A stretch of 64,000 nt of DNA from Pseudozyma flocculosa PF-1 (GCF_000417875.1 NW_006920869.1:1605759-1669758), one strand, 5' to 3'; numbered from the stretch's first letter, positions 34,598 to 46,219 are shown. Notes: generated from the letters alone by a model not told the origin. Translations and numbers: made by a program.

Positions 34598-36757
34598 TCA
34601 GGCGCCGCCGTGCCCCGCGCCGGCGTTGACGACGGCCGTGATCTCGTCGCCCATCGACGTGGCCAGCTTAAAGGCCACCACCAGCAGCGTCTGGCCCACG
34701 ACGTCGACCGTCGACGACACGTAGGGCAGGCAGTAGATGTCCGGGTCGTAGTCGCGCGACCACAGAAACAGGCAGACGCAGTGCGACAGGAGCAGCGCAA
34801 ACGTCGTCGCCGCCACCGAGCCGCAGCAGAAGGCCACGGCGAACGGCACGCCAAACGTCATCTGGCCCGAGGCGCGGACCAGGAGGATAAAGGCCACCTT
34901 GATCGTCACGCCGATGCTCAGCAGCGTCAGCGGAACGAGCCACCCCTCGATCGGCGGGATCGAAAGCACCGCACGTATCGACGCAAGGATGCCGGCCACG
35001 CCGCCCACGTCGGCCGCCTTGGACGCCTTGCGCAGCATCGAGGCGCCCTTGCCCGAGTGCAGCGCCGTCGTGATCCGCGACGCGAAAATGGCGGCACAGG
35101 CGCCCGGAAGGCCCGCCATGACGGGCGCCAGCAGCGCAAAGCCCTGGTAGCGCCCGACGTACGTGTCCAGCACCAGCCCGGCGCCAGACGACACGAACAT
35201 CGCCACCAACAGCGGCACCCAGCCCGACGTGAGCAGCTCGCGCACGTAGGCGTTGCGGTAGGTCACAATGAGGCACGCGATGCACGCCACCGCCAGGCCG
35301 GCGAGGATGACGGTGGCGAGAAACGTGCCCTCAAAGTGCATGAGCGACGAGGCGAAGAGGCCCAGCAGCGTCAGCGTCGTCAGGTCGCCCAGCGACGCCG
35401 CCAGCGGCGAAGCGATGTTGTCCGGGTTGGCGCCCAGCCGCCGAGAGACGACGACGAGCGCGCACATGAACGAGCCCAGAATGGCCGAGCTCAGCGAGGC
35501 CGAGAGCATGCCCGTCGCAATGACCAGCACAAACTCGAAATAGCCGTTGCGTAGCCGCAACGCCGGATCCGACGGCGGCTTCGGGTGGTGATGGATGATC
35601 CTCCTCGGCTCCAGCGCCGTGCCCGGCGCCGCCGCGCCACCGATGCTCCTCCTCGTTTGGCTGCGCAAGCGGAGGGCGGAAAAGGCGCTGCGAACGACGC
35701 TCTCGACCATGGCGCTCTCCGGCGTGGTCGGCGTGGGCGCCTTGTCGACGGGTGCCTTGACCTCGGTCTGGGGAGTGATGACGCCAAGGGCGAAGGCCAG
35801 GATGCCGGCAAAGCTCGAGACGATGAGCGCCTGCACCTGGAGCAGGGCCATGTTTCCCTTGATGAGCGTTTCGCGCGTCCGGCGGATGTCGAGCTCGCCG
35901 ATATTGGCCGAGGTCGACATGCGGAGCGATAGGTTCATCTCGAGGTTGCCCTTCATGTTGAGGAGGATTGGGATGAGGATAAAGAGCTTGTCGACCTTGA
36001 TGAAGGCGGGCCACCTTGCCAGGTGTACCAGCAGCTCACCGCTGAAGACGAGCGAGAAGAGCGACAGCACGAGCGTCGGCAGCGCCTCCCTCGCAATCGC
36101 CCAGACGCGCGACGGCACGCCCTTTCTCCTCACGCGGCCGGCGGTGCCCCTACGATCCACAAAGCCGTTGCGCCCAATGAGCGACTGCCGTCCTTCGAAG
36201 TCGTCGTCACCCGCGAGGCCGCTAGCGAGGCCCTCGTCATCGCCATCCTGGGCGTCGGCTTCGGCCCCAAAGCCTTCCTCGTCGATGAGCTTGTTGGGCC
36301 GCGGGGCTCCTTTGAAGTTGCCGCCCCGGCCCTCGTATTTGGCCCTGCGCTGCTCGCGGTCGCTCTCGCCGCTCAGCCTAGACACGAGGCCGGCGGCTTC
36401 CTCGGACTGGTCTGAGCGAGTGCTTGCAATCGAGGCGGCATCGTTGTCATCATCGATGGCTTTCGGCCTGCGGATGCTGGACCCACTATCGGCCGCCGTC
36501 TCTTGGCTATCGTCGTCGTCGTTATCGTTGTCGTCGTTGTCGTCGCCCTCCTCGGATTCCGAGTCGGCCAGCTGGTGGTGAGGAGCCTCGCGCTGAGGAT
36601 TAGAATCGTGGATGGAATGGAGCGAGTGGATCGAGGCTCGATTCGACTCGCTCCCGTCGATGTCCTGGTCGTGGTCGGGAGGGGGACGAGAGTTTGGGTG
36701 CAGCGTCCTGTTGGTGCTGCCGCCTCGCCGCCGGGAAGGCGAAGAGGACGTGACCAT
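34598..36757 (-). CDS. SLC41/MgtE-type divalent cation (Mg2+) transporter
   Basis: Membrane transporter predicted to move magnesium. Single exon, 719 aa. The first 210 residues are hydrophilic, with an acidic Asp/Asn run (near residues 70-85) encoded by a GAC/AAC trinucleotide tract. Two MgtE membrane repeats follow. The first contains LFILIPILLNMKGNLEMNLS and TSANIGELD, the second SRRLGANPDNIASPLAASLG then GLPGACAAIFASRITTALHS. These P-x-L-x-x-x-x-G-N and G-x-N-P-D-N-x-x-x-P motifs are typical of the SLC41 fold. About ten hydrophobic helices are seen. The start is the first ATG in a frame that otherwise opens with TTG. Localisation (plasma or internal membrane) is not clear. Confidence 0.88.
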   Translation of the reverse strand: MVTSSSPSRRRGGSTNRTLHPNSRPPPDHDQDIDGSESNRASIHSLHSIHDSNPQREAPHHQLADSESEEGDDNDDNDNDDDDSQETAADSGSSIRRPKAIDDDNDAASIASTRSDQSEEAAGLVSRLSGESDREQRRAKYEGRGGNFKGAPRPNKLIDEEGFGAEADAQDGDDEGLASGLAGDDDFEGRQSLIGRNGFVDRRGTAGRVRRKGVPSRVWAIAREALPTLVLSLFSLVFSGELLVHLARWPAFIKVDKLFILIPILLNMKGNLEMNLSLRMSTSANIGELDIRRTRETLIKGNMALLQVQALIVSSFAGILAFALGVITPQTEVKAPVDKAPTPTTPESAMVESVVRSAFSALRLRSQTRRSIGGAAAPGTALEPRRIIHHHPKPPSDPALRLRNGYFEFVLVIATGMLSASLSSAILGSFMCALVVVSRRLGANPDNIASPLAASLGDLTTLTLLGLFASSLMHFEGTFLATVILAGLAVACIACLIVTYRNAYVRELLTSGWVPLLVAMFVSSGAGLVLDTYVGRYQGFALLAPVMAGLPGACAAIFASRITTALHSGKGASMLRKASKAADVGGVAGILASIRAVLSIPPIEGWLVPLTLLSIGVTIKVAFILLVRASGQMTFGVPFAVAFCCGSVAATTFALLLSHCVCLFLWSRDYDPDIYCLPYVSSTVDVVGQTLLVVAFKLATSMGDEITAVVNAGAGHGGA

Positions 36758-36894
36758 GAGTTGGAAGGGCGCGGGGCGAGGCCAGCCGGAAAGCAAGGAC
36801 GGGTGGCGGGTATGTGACGGCGACCTCGATGGGCGTCGGCGTGCTTGCTCGTGGTCAGCAGGGACCGGGCGCCGTGATTGTCGAGCTTCGGTGT

Positions 36895-36902
36895 TTTTAT
36901 AT
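36895..36902 (-). promoter_or_regulatory. TATA-like element of the SLC41-type gene
   Basis: ATATAAAA on the minus strand, about 138 bp upstream of the chosen start codon. Confidence 0.4.
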
Positions 36903-39350
36903 GAAGGTGCTGCAGAGGATGACGGGTGGGGCTGCGCTCGACGGAGGTGGGTCGTCTACGGAAAGGGGCCGTTGGGTCGTTGAGCGGAAGGTGATGGTCG
37001 TGTGGGTGGCAGGGGTCGTGTGACGGTGGCAACAAGATTGCTCCGTTTAGGGTTGCACTTTGAGGGTCCCTCGCCATCGACGGGCAGGACGAGATGCACA
37101 GGCTTGAGAGGGCGAGCTGCAAGGCTCAAAGGTGCCGAGCTACCGCTACAAGGTTGACGGGCCGCGGCGAGGCACGGCTGGTATATGTAACGCTGTGAGC
37201 TCGAGCTAGGTCGGCCTGCAGGATCGGGCCGTGGCCGGCGACGCGGATTGGGATGTGATGGTGATGATGGTGGTGACGTTGTCACGAAGGAGCCACGAAG
37301 GCGAGTCGCAGGCAGGCACATCCGAAACCAGAGCCGCACGCAGGCGGTTGAAAAGAAAGCTCACCCACCTCCTCCGGCCTCTTCGGGCCGTCGGTATGTG
37401 TTGATCCTGCGGCCTGGCTGCTGTTTGCTGGCTGCTGGCTGCTGGGTCGCAGACTCGCGGCTCGACCCACTCCTTCTCGAGCTGTACGTGTTCCTGCGGC
37501 TTGCCCGCCTCCCATCCTCCACCCCCTGCGTGTGCCTCCAGGCTAGGATTGAACAAGCTGCTGCTCCCTACCCCGACAACCCCAGTCCTCTCTCGCCAAC
37601 AGCAGCATCGTATCGGCATCCCGCGTTCATCCCCGTTCATAACGACAATTCACGCCAATCGTCGAACTCACAAGTCACTCACGGGCCAGAGGGGGATTGG
37701 ACCACGACGGTCGGGCCCAGCTCCCCGTGCCCGGGCAGCCCGAGCGTCGTCTGCTTTCCCGGAGCGTGCCAGCAGGCGAGGCGAGGCCAGCGAGCAGACA
37801 GGCAAGCCGGCAGGGTTCCAGACCTCGCCAGCTGCAGGCCCCAGCCCTGCCTTTTTTTGGCAACGACGCGGGCGGGCCAGCAAATTGTGGGTCGCCTGGG
37901 CCTGGACCTGGAAATAGTTCGGAGCCGAAAAGCGGCCAGAGCTGTTCGGCTTGGCCTCGGCCCTGGCCTGCGAAGGCAGCGATGCTACCTGCCAGCCGGG
38001 CGAGCCTCGCAGCAGCGCGCGATCCTCGCTTCGTCATCGGAGCTTGGGCCTCGTGGCAAGCAAGTCGAGCCAGCCAGATGCTCGGCTGCTCACATCTGCT
38101 GGGCCCCCTGCCTGCCTGCCTGACCCGCGTCACAGGCTAGGCTTTCCCCGCGTTCGCTTCGTGCGCCGGCGACGACGACACCGTGCGTACCACCGTACCC
38201 CACCACGGCGAGGCAAGGGGTTGGACACATGCCTGCCTGCTTGCCTGCCTGCCTGCCACTTGGCGTGCCAAAGAGTAGACTGCGCCGACGTCCGGGTCGT
38301 GTGGATGGCGGTCGGATGCTGAGCCCAGCGAGCAAATCGAGGCTAGTTAGCGACTCGCAACCGTACCGCTAACATCTGCGGTCGGCTACGGACGAGGTAT
38401 ATGTAGAGATCAGAGGGCATGCCGCCAGAGGCGCTCGCCCCGAGAGACACGGCGTGGTTCCCTGTGCAGGTCTCCGCGCAGGTGGTGCTCCGCGAGCGTG
38501 AGAAGCACAGCACAGGCCCAAGAGGGCGAGTTATAGGTCGACGATTCCGCTTGACGTACAAGGCCGTGAGTGGATGGCGCTGGGAGGTGCTTGGTTGGTG
38601 ATGGCTGGCGACGCGCCACAACGTGCTTGGCACACATGTCTGAGGCGACGGCAATCTTGATGCTGTGGCCGTGAACGCGGCCACGGCCTCCTTCGAGCTC
38701 GACCGCTCCCCCACGTCTTTCTCTCGATGCGTCGTCATCGTCCCCGAGTCTGCTACATGTTTGGCTCGCCTTCATATCCGGCCCAGAAACGACTTTTGAG
38801 CACTCGACCACGAGCACCTGCTCCCACGCAAGCTTATCTCGGTCTCGACTCTCTCTGTCAGTCCTCTCTCCTCCAGGCTTAGAGAGGAAGGCAAAGGTGA
38901 TTTCCCCGTCGAAGCGTGCCTATCGACGTGGGCCGCCCATCTGTCCGACTCGACGGATTCTATTCTCTGTCGACACGATGGCACCTTTGTCCCCAGCTGG
39001 CCGACGCTGCCTGCCTTGGTTGGCCACGCAACGGGTCGCAGCGTCGTCGCAGCTGCCTGCCGGAGAAGCGGAGCGACGCGGGCCGGATCGGAGCCACGAC
39101 CAGGTTGCGACAACCCGCCGCGCCCCGTTCCGACGCAGAGTCTAACCGCTGCTGCGTTGCCTGGCTTCCTCATCTGTCTTGCCTGCCTATATGGTCCTCG
39201 GCATTGATCCGCCCCTCCGTCTGACGAAGCTGGAGAGAAGCAAGCCTCTGGGCCACACCAGAACGGGCAGGCAGGCCCAGCGAGAAGAGGCAGGCAGGGC
39301 GGCCAGGCAACAAGCCAGCGGAGCGATCCGATGGACGGCAGGCCGGCGGC

Positions 39351-39365
39351 GGGGGGGGGGGGGGG
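39351..39365 (+). repeat. Poly-G run of 15
   Basis: An uninterrupted run of 15 G, flanked by further G-rich DNA to about 39374. It is a likely site of sequencing error or length variation. Confidence 0.85.
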
Positions 39366-39597
39366 CGCGGGCGGGAAAACAGGCCGGCCAAGGCTAACCC
39401 AGTCTCGAGGACCCCAGGGGCCCGAGTTCGGTCCAGAGTCTAGTAGTCTGTAGTCGACCCCGGCGCGGACTCTAAACGTCCTGTATCGCTGCAATACAAA
39501 CCCGATGACCTGCTCGATTTCAACGATTTTCCTTTTCCTTCAACACCCGCCTGGCCGGGTTGGGTTCCGCCGAGCGTGGACCGGGTGCCCTTTGTCG

Positions 39598-39631
39598 CTG
39601 CCTGCTGCCTGCTGCCTGCTGCCTGCTGCCT
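39598..39631 (+). repeat. 7-bp tandem repeat CTGCCTG, nearly five copies
   Basis: The unit CTGCCTG repeats 4.9 times without mismatch in intergenic DNA about 900 bp upstream of the next gene. Confidence 0.85.
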
Positions 39632-40501
39632 CGCCCTCACCCTCGCCCTCCCTCCCCTTTTCGCCTCGTCGTCAGTTCCTCTCTCTCTCTGTGGCAGCCT
39701 GCCTCGCCTTCCCGCCTCGTCTCACCTCGTCAAGGCGGTGCACACGGTGACCACTCCCACCTTCTCCTCGGTCTCTGGTGCCCGCGACACAAAGGGAACG
39801 GCCGACGGCTTCACCGCGTCATCCCAGGACCGCCTCTTGCCGGACCAGCGACGTCCGCCGCACTCCTCAAACCCGTTCAAGCTTTGGGGAGCAGGCTTGT
39901 TGGACGCCACCCATCCCTTTCCTCCATCGTCCAGCACTATCCGCTATCGCCTCTTTCCCATCAACATCACCGCCTTCGATCTCTTCCGAACGCTCCTCCG
40001 CAGCAGCACGCTTCCAACTTCACGCCGAGTTCCCAACGCCAGGTCGTCTTCGAACCAGCGCTCGCGAGGCATTTAGGGTCTGGTGCGACGACGAGCATAT
40101 CTCAACCTTTCAGGCTTCAGCCGACCCGGCTGCGGCGCTGCGCAGTAGCCTCTCCCTTCGATTCGAGAGCATCAACGACCCACCTCGAAGCCACCGCCGG
40201 CATCCCGACGTCTATCCGGCTCGGTGTTCAAGCGTACCCTAACTGCTTCGCAGGCGCGCCAACTTCATTCAATCGTCGTCGCCATCCCGCTCTTGGTGGC
40301 TTTCGTTGGCGGTCCACCTGGACGCCTTTTGCAGGGAGCCGTTCTTTGAGCTCCCAGCTTCACGTCTAAATCGTCGTTGCAGCCGTCATCTCGCACACTT
40401 CTCTTGAACGCCAGTCTTACAAGCCTCTGCATCACCACTAGCAGCCCGCTCGCCCAATCACTCGCCATCTGTCCGCCGCAAAAGCTGGGGAAACCACAAC
40501 G

Positions 40502-41551
40502 ATGGAAGCGCCAAAAGACGTAACCACCGAGTGCATGGTTGAGGGAAGGCGTCCTAGCGTTGCGAGAGCAACCAGCCTGCCGAGCAGCAGCACCAGTGCT
40601 GGTGTTGCGTCTGGCATGCTCTCGTCATGCAGCGCCGACGGCTTCAGCAATCGTCCGCCTCTACCTCGGGCATGCTCCGAGAGCGTCGCTGCTGGCGTCC
40701 TCGAGCGTCGGAGGCGTAAGGCGCTCTCGGAGAATGGAGCCGCACCGCTGAGCTTGGTGCTCGACTTTGACGGCCTCTCGTCCAAGGTCGTGCTCGCCGA
40801 CGTCTCGCTCATGAAGGCCGCGCGACGAGCCGCAGCGGAACCCCGCGAGTGGGACTGGGGCTTCGGCAATGCGTCCAGCAGCAAGAACACAGGGTCCAAA
40901 GCTTCAAGCCTCCAGTCGAGCGCCAACCACCGGTCAAGACGGATGGATCACTACTTTGTCGATCCGCAAGAGGAAGCCACGCTGCTGCGGGCACGCGCCC
41001 GGCTTTACGGAGATCAGGAGGACCGCGGTTCGTGCGGGTCCGAATACGCCGCGGAGCCGGTTCGCTACCGCGTCGAGTGCGAGTGGGACTGGGCACTTGG
41101 CGGCCGTTGCCGCGTCCCCACCGAGTTCTACTGTGCTCGGGCATCGGTGCCGCGGCGGATCGCTAGGGCTTACCTTCCGCGGGACGAAGTCGTCGAGTCG
41201 AGCCGAAAGTCTAGGCATAACGTGTCGGAGCAGGAGGTCGAGGCTCGCTCGGATCTCCACCAACGGCAGGTGACCGACCAGCTGTCGCTGCACACAGCCG
41301 GCGACGACCACCGGCATTCGAGGTCGCGACAGAAAGCGGCGAGATCGCAGGCGCACCGGCTCCATCATCGGCACAAGGCAAGCCTGCAGATCCTGACGGG
41401 GCTCGATATGCCGAGCGCCCTGCACGGCGAGGACGACAAGACCGCGACGCCGTCCTCGAGCAAGGCGCTCTCCCCCTTTGAGGGCGCCCGCGAGCATGCC
41501 CTGGGCTGCGCAAGGTCGAGGAGCGTGGAGCGGTATCGCAGCGCCAACTAG
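40502..41551 (+). CDS. Hypothetical protein with two WDW motifs
   Basis: 349 aa, single exon, no family recognised. The ATG opens the frame and the 3' flank has normal intergenic composition. The N-terminal 95 residues are Ser/Ala-rich. A short repeated motif occurs twice: PREWDWGFGN at about residue 115 and VECEWDWALGGRCRVPTEFY at about 195. Between them lie MDHYFVDPQEEATLLRAR and a Cys. The C-terminal third is His/Arg/Ser-rich and probably disordered. No signal peptide or membrane helix is seen. A cytosolic or nuclear protein is likely. The repeat of Trp-Asp-Trp suggests a small conserved fold or binding motif. An intron was not needed to keep the frame. Function is unknown. Confidence 0.6.
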   Translation: MEAPKDVTTECMVEGRRPSVARATSLPSSSTSAGVASGMLSSCSADGFSNRPPLPRACSESVAAGVLERRRRKALSENGAAPLSLVLDFDGLSSKVVLADVSLMKAARRAAAEPREWDWGFGNASSSKNTGSKASSLQSSANHRSRRMDHYFVDPQEEATLLRARARLYGDQEDRGSCGSEYAAEPVRYRVECEWDWALGGRCRVPTEFYCARASVPRRIARAYLPRDEVVESSRKSRHNVSEQEVEARSDLHQRQVTDQLSLHTAGDDHRHSRSRQKAARSQAHRLHHRHKASLQILTGLDMPSALHGEDDKTATPSSSKALSPFEGAREHALGCARSRSVERYRSAN

Positions 41552-42366
41552 CTCGCTTCACCTTCGGCTCCCAGTCCATCCCCCAACCGTGGGCCCTATC
41601 AGGCTTCTCTCCGAGACGATCGAGGTGCTCTTTGGCCCCTTGATGGAATCGGGCATCGATTAGCGCTCTTCGTCCCTACCCCTTCCCTCTACAGCGATAC
41701 CTTGATTGCCATCCTAACGACGATCCTCACGACCTCCGAAATTGTACACTTAATCAGTCCCGTAGCACGCACCGCAAAGCCAGCATGGCCATGTCCTCTT
41801 CTTTCTTCTTCATGTATGAGTCGCACGGCGGTCGTTGATCGCCCGCAGGGGCGGGACGGAGGGGTCAGGCGGGACCGGAGGTGTCGAAGTGCGGGAACCC
41901 AAGGGCGAGGCGAAGGGGCAGGCCGCAACGACTCCAATTCTTTTTCCCGCACGAGAAAAGAGGTGTGCGGGTGAAGGCGGGGGAGGCCAGCCAGGCCAGC
42001 CAGGCCAGCAAGGCCAGCCAGGCAAGGGGAGGCATCCTGGCGCGGGCGCCGGTCATCGAAAAACGGTGATGTCGATGATGGGCGGCCGCTGCGCTGCGTC
42101 CGGAAGAACGGGCGGGCGGACGGGCGACCGTGCTTGAGCTGGCCTCGCTCCCCGGTCGGCCAGCCTGACCCTGGAAGGCCCCTCCATCGCGACGTCGTCC
42201 CTGGCAGCTCGTTAGCATCGTCATTCTTCTGGACACCATCTATCCCTCACACCTTCGTCTCGTCCTTTTCGGCTTCGTCTCCGCCCCCTACACATCCCTT
42301 CTGCAGCGCCGCCCTCCCCACCTACTCCCTCTGTTTCGTAAGGGCTCCCTCGACGCACGATCAAAG
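41552..42366. other. Intergenic region upstream of MIC60
   Basis: 3' flank of the unknown gene and the MIC60 promoter. It contains four copies of a 9-bp repeat and a pyrimidine-rich leader from about 42225 to 42350. No gene is supported. Confidence 0.45.
41984..42019 (+). repeat. 9-bp tandem repeat AGGCCAGCC, four copies
   Basis: Four adjacent copies of AGGCCAGCC, the third with one substitution. Intergenic. Confidence 0.8.
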
Positions 42367-44575
42367 ATGATCAGCAGAGCGGCCGCCCTCTCTAGGGCAT
42401 CCACCCTCGCCGCCTCGTCCTCAAACGTACTCAGGGCAGGCCGATCCTCGACCGCTTCCTCCGCCCGTGTGAGTGAACCCCCATCGTCTCGCATCTTGCA
42501 CACACTCCTCGTCTATGATTTGACCAGCTCACCTGGTTCTCTTCCCCCTCTCTCCGACACCTCCGGCACGCACCTTGCGATACCCGTCACAGACCTACGT
42601 CACCGAGATCGTCAAGCCGCGCCGCTCGCTACCCGTCCGCCTCTTCCTATACACGACCGTCGGTGGCGCCGTCTTCTACAGCGTTTCGACCGTCGCCGCC
42701 CTCAACAATGACCGGTACCAGGACTTCTTCGTCGAGAGCGTGCCCCTCGGCGAAAAGATCATCGACTACCTCGATACCCACGACGTCGGCCAGGAGATCA
42801 AGAACGTCAACCTCGGAGGTTACGGCGAAAAGGCCATCGGCCTGACCAAGAACGCCTACTCGAGCGTCAGCGAGGCCGTCGGCCGGGTGGCCAGCGGCAA
42901 CGAGGCGCCCATGGCCGGTGAGAGGGACGCCCGCGCCCAGCTCGCCGAGGCCAGGGAGCGCGCCAGGGCCGAGGCCAGCAAGGCGGCCAGCAAGGTCCAG
43001 GACGCCGGCGACGCGGCCAAGAAGGAGGCCGAGTCGGCCGTCCGCACCGTCCAGGACAATGCCGCGCACCTCGTCGAGAAGGCCAAGGCCGCCGCAGACA
43101 AGGCCGAGGCCAAGCTGCGAGGCGAGGTCAGCGCCAAGGGCGCCGGCAGCAGCGCGACCACCGCCGGCGACGACCGCGGGGTCCTCAAGAAGGCGTTCGA
43201 CAGCGTCCAGATCATGACCGACATCGGCGCCAACAACAAGGCCTCGCCCTCCAAGAGCCGTGCGCCCACCACGCCCGGCGGCGAGGTCAAGGCGCCCTAC
43301 ACGGGCGAGCTGCCCGTCAACCACGAGCCGCCGGTGGGCTACGTCGCGCCTCGCAAGGACCGCGGCCTGCAGGCGCCCACCGAGTCGCAGGCCCGCCTGC
43401 GTCCCGACCCGGAGGCGCCCAAGCTGCCGCTGCTCGCCCCCTCGATCAAGAGCCTGTCGGGCTCCGAGCCGATGATTGCGCAGCTGGCCGACACCATCGA
43501 CGAGCTCACCGTCTTCCTCAAGGAGACACCCTCGTCGGGCGCCAAGGCCAAGGGCGTGCTCGAGAGCGCGCAGATTGACCTCGAGCAGCTGAGCAAGCGG
43601 CTCGAGACGATCAAGCGCGAGGAGGCCAAGCGGGTCGAGACGAGCCTGGCGTCGCAGGCGAAGCGGTACGAGACGCAGATCTCGCAGCAGGCCGAGGAGG
43701 CGGCCAACAAGCTGTCGAGCCGCGAGGCCGACTGGCAGAAGAATTTCGAGGCGGAGCGCACCAAGCAGATGGAGGAGTTCAAGGAGAAGCTCAACGCCGA
43801 GCTGGCGACGCAGTCCAAGATCATCAACGAGAGGCTCAAGGAGGAGGTGATCGCGCAGGGTATCGAGCTGCAGCGCCGGTGGATGAGGGAGATCCGCGCC
43901 AAGGTCGAGGAGGAGCGGGGCGGACGGCTGGCCAAGCTCGACGAGCTGGCCACCGACCTCAAGGACCTGGAAAAGGTGACGCTCGACAACAGCAACCAGC
44001 TCGACGAGAACGTCAACGTGCACACGCTCTGGACGGCGGTGCGCGCGGTGCGGTCGGCCATCGACGACGAGACGACCAAGCAGCCGTTTGCCGACCAGCT
44101 GCGCGTGCTCAAGAACACGACAAAGGCGCGCGACGACGCCGTCATCTCGGCCGCGCTCGAGGTGCTCGACGCGAGCGGCGCGGCGGATACCGGTGTCGAG
44201 TCGTTTGTGACGCTGCGACAGTGGTTCACCGACAAGGTGGGCCCCAAGATCCGCGGCGTCTCGCTCGTCCCCGCGCCAGAGACGGCGGGCCTGCTGTCGC
44301 ACATTGCCAGCGCGACGCTCAGCCCGCTCCTCTTCCACAAAAAGGGCCTGGTCGAGGGCGACGACGTGCCCAGCGTGCTGGCGCGCGTCGAGTACCACCT
44401 CGACCGCAAGGACCTCGACAGCGCCGCGCGCCAGCTCAACCAGCTCAAGGGCTGGCCAAAGACGCTCGCCGCCGACTGGCTCAGCGCCGCGCGAAAGAGG
44501 CTCGAGGTCCAGCAGGCCCTCGACGTTGTCAACACTGAGGCCAGCCTGGCCTCGTTGATGGTCGTTGGCAAGTGA
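42367..44575 (+). CDS. MIC60: MIC60 (mitofilin/FCJ1), MICOS complex core subunit
   Basis: Inner mitochondrial membrane protein that forms crista junctions. Exons are 42367-42468 and 42593-44575 (124-bp intron), giving 694 aa. Exon 1 encodes 34 residues of a typical mitochondrial targeting peptide, Arg/Ser/Ala-rich and without acidic residues. Exon 2 begins with TYVTEIVKPRR and a single membrane helix (LFLYTTVGGAVFYSVSTVAA). An Ala/Lys/Glu helical segment follows, then a linker and a long coiled coil at about residues 290-470. The C-terminal mitofilin domain is intact (VESFVTLRQWF, VARVEYHL-like SVLARVEYHLDRKDLDSAAR, LNQLKGWPKTLAADW). The size fits fungal Mic60. The gene lies beside two complex I genes and is convergent with the nearer. 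Confidence 0.94.
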
Positions 44576-44848
44576 GGCCGTCCGCATCAGGTCGGAGCCG
44601 ATGCGAGCAGAGACGGAGAGAGTAGCTTAGAAGCGGCTGGCGTCGACCAAGCCCCGTGAAACAGCGTATCCCAGATCCGCCCTCCGCGTGTGTCCCGCGT
44701 GTGTGCGAATCTGGGCGTCGAAGAACGATTCCTGCCATAGCACCGTATGATCGAAAGCGAGGCAGTCGGGTCTGGGGCAGGTATTGGTTGTTGCATTACC
44801 GATGCGGTGCGAGGGAGCGACGTCCGCTGCAGGCGACGCTGTCTATGC

Positions 44849-45933
44849 TCAGGCAAACTCCGGAACGCAGTGCTGGCCAGGACCGTAGGGCTGGCAAATT
44901 GCAGCAGCGCGAAGGCGAACGCAGGGAAAGAAGAGGTCAAAGGGGGCATGTCAGTTTCGACATTCCCCTCCCTTCGCAGCGAAAGCCTAGGGTGCACCGC
45001 TCTGCTCACCTCGGAGGTCAATGCGGTCCTACCGGCAGCAGCCTCGGACGAGTGACGGGCGCTCTGCGGGCCAGGCTTGACCTTTTCGCCCTTTGCGAGC
45101 TTGTCGAGGATGTTGACCATAGTCTCGGGCGTCAGGTCCTCGTAGTAGTCGTCGTTGATCTGGACCATGGGGGCGTTGGCGCACGCGCCGAGGCACTCGA
45201 CCTCGACGAGGGTGAACTTCTTGTCGTCGGTCGTCTGGCCCGGCTTGATCTTGAGGTGGTCCTGGATGGCGTGCAGGATCTTTGTGCTGCCGCACCCGCC
45301 GAGCATGCACGGCGTCGTCGTGCACAGCTGCAGGAAGTGCTTGCCCACCGGCTCGCTGGTAGAGGTGATCGAGGAATGGGAGGGAAGAGGAAGGCGAGGA
45401 GAGCAGGGGAAGAACATGGAAATCAGCACTCGTCTGTCTGCCTTGCTTAGAGGTCCAGAGCCAGCGGGAGGAGAGCAGCTTCCGCTGGCCAAGCTCAAGG
45501 GCTGGCTGCTGCCGGGTAACACGCACCGGTTGAACATGGTGTAGAAGGTGGCGACCTCGTAGACGCGCATCGGAGGCATCTCGAGTAGCTTTGCGACGTA
45601 GTTCATGACGCTGATGCTGGTCCAGCCGGAATTTTGCCTCTGTCCGAGGTCGAGGAGCGGGATGACGGCGGCCTTCTTGTACTGGGGCGGGTAGTAGCCG
45701 ATGATCTCCTTTGCCATCTTCAGGTTCTCGGCGTTGAACTCAAAGGGGATGTCCGGGTTGTTGTAGTCGGTGTCGCGGTGGACGAACAGAGCGTCCGAGG
45801 CGCGGGCCGAGCTCGTCGAGAGGCATCGGACAGCGGTAGGTGCGGCGATGCGCGACGAGCCCGAGGCGGCCGCGGTGGCCAGCGACGGCGCGGCGCGCAG
45901 AAGGGTGCGTGCTGATGTTCGGAGGGCGGCCAT
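44849..45933 (-). CDS. Complex I 24 kDa subunit (NDUFV2-type, [2Fe-2S])
   Basis: Peripheral-arm subunit of mitochondrial NADH:ubiquinone oxidoreductase, binding the N1a [2Fe-2S] cluster. Exons are 45933-45527, 45355-45010 and 44890-44849 (introns 171 and 119 bp), giving 264 aa. The N-terminal 45 residues form a mitochondrial presequence. Conserved blocks are [32 protein letters not shown], then cluster ligands in [10 protein letters not shown] and [10 protein letters not shown]. The last exon is only 42 nt and encodes [13 protein letters not shown] plus stop, matching the fungal C-terminus PYGPG-x-x-C-x-PEF. Reading through instead gives an unrelated tail ending at 44587, which I reject. The gene is divergent from the other complex I gene and presumably co-regulated. 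Confidence 0.95.
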
Positions 45934-46219
45934 GGCGATGTGCGTGTGTGAATGTGAGTGTGAGCGAGTGTCGTGGTTGACTGCGGAGGGGAGCGCGGAT
46001 GTAGGTGTGGCGCGAGTGATGGCGATCAGCAAGTGCACTTGGAAGGATGAGCGGCGGCGGCGGCCTCGGCCGCTTCGACGGATGACGGCGGGGCGGGGGG
46101 GCTGACCTCAGAGGCGGGCGGGCTGGGGTGAGCTCACTCTTCTCGCGCGTAAATGAGCGGTCGCTCGAGAGGGGCGGTGGGTGCGTGCGTTTTGTAATCC
46201 GGCCCCGGTGATCGCCTGA

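Larger units (their letters stand above)
36903..40501. other. Long intergenic region between the SLC41-type gene and the unknown gene
   Basis: About 3.6 kb with no supported gene. It is dense in CCTG/CAGG-like and GCTG-like short repeats (for example 37395-37450, 38096-38125, 38228-38260). It also holds a 7-bp tandem repeat and a poly-G run. Frames over 39560-40369 are Pro/Ser/Arg-rich and look like 5' leader DNA of the next gene rather than protein. Confidence 0.5.

Noticed and set aside
42647..44587. 646-codon minus-strand frame opposite MIC60
   Set aside because: Antisense shadow of a strongly biased gene; no domain, while the plus strand is a clear mitofilin.
44587..44848. Read-through C-terminal tail of the 24 kDa complex I subunit
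   Set aside because: The spliced 42-nt exon gives the conserved PYGPG end; the tail has no similarity to the family.
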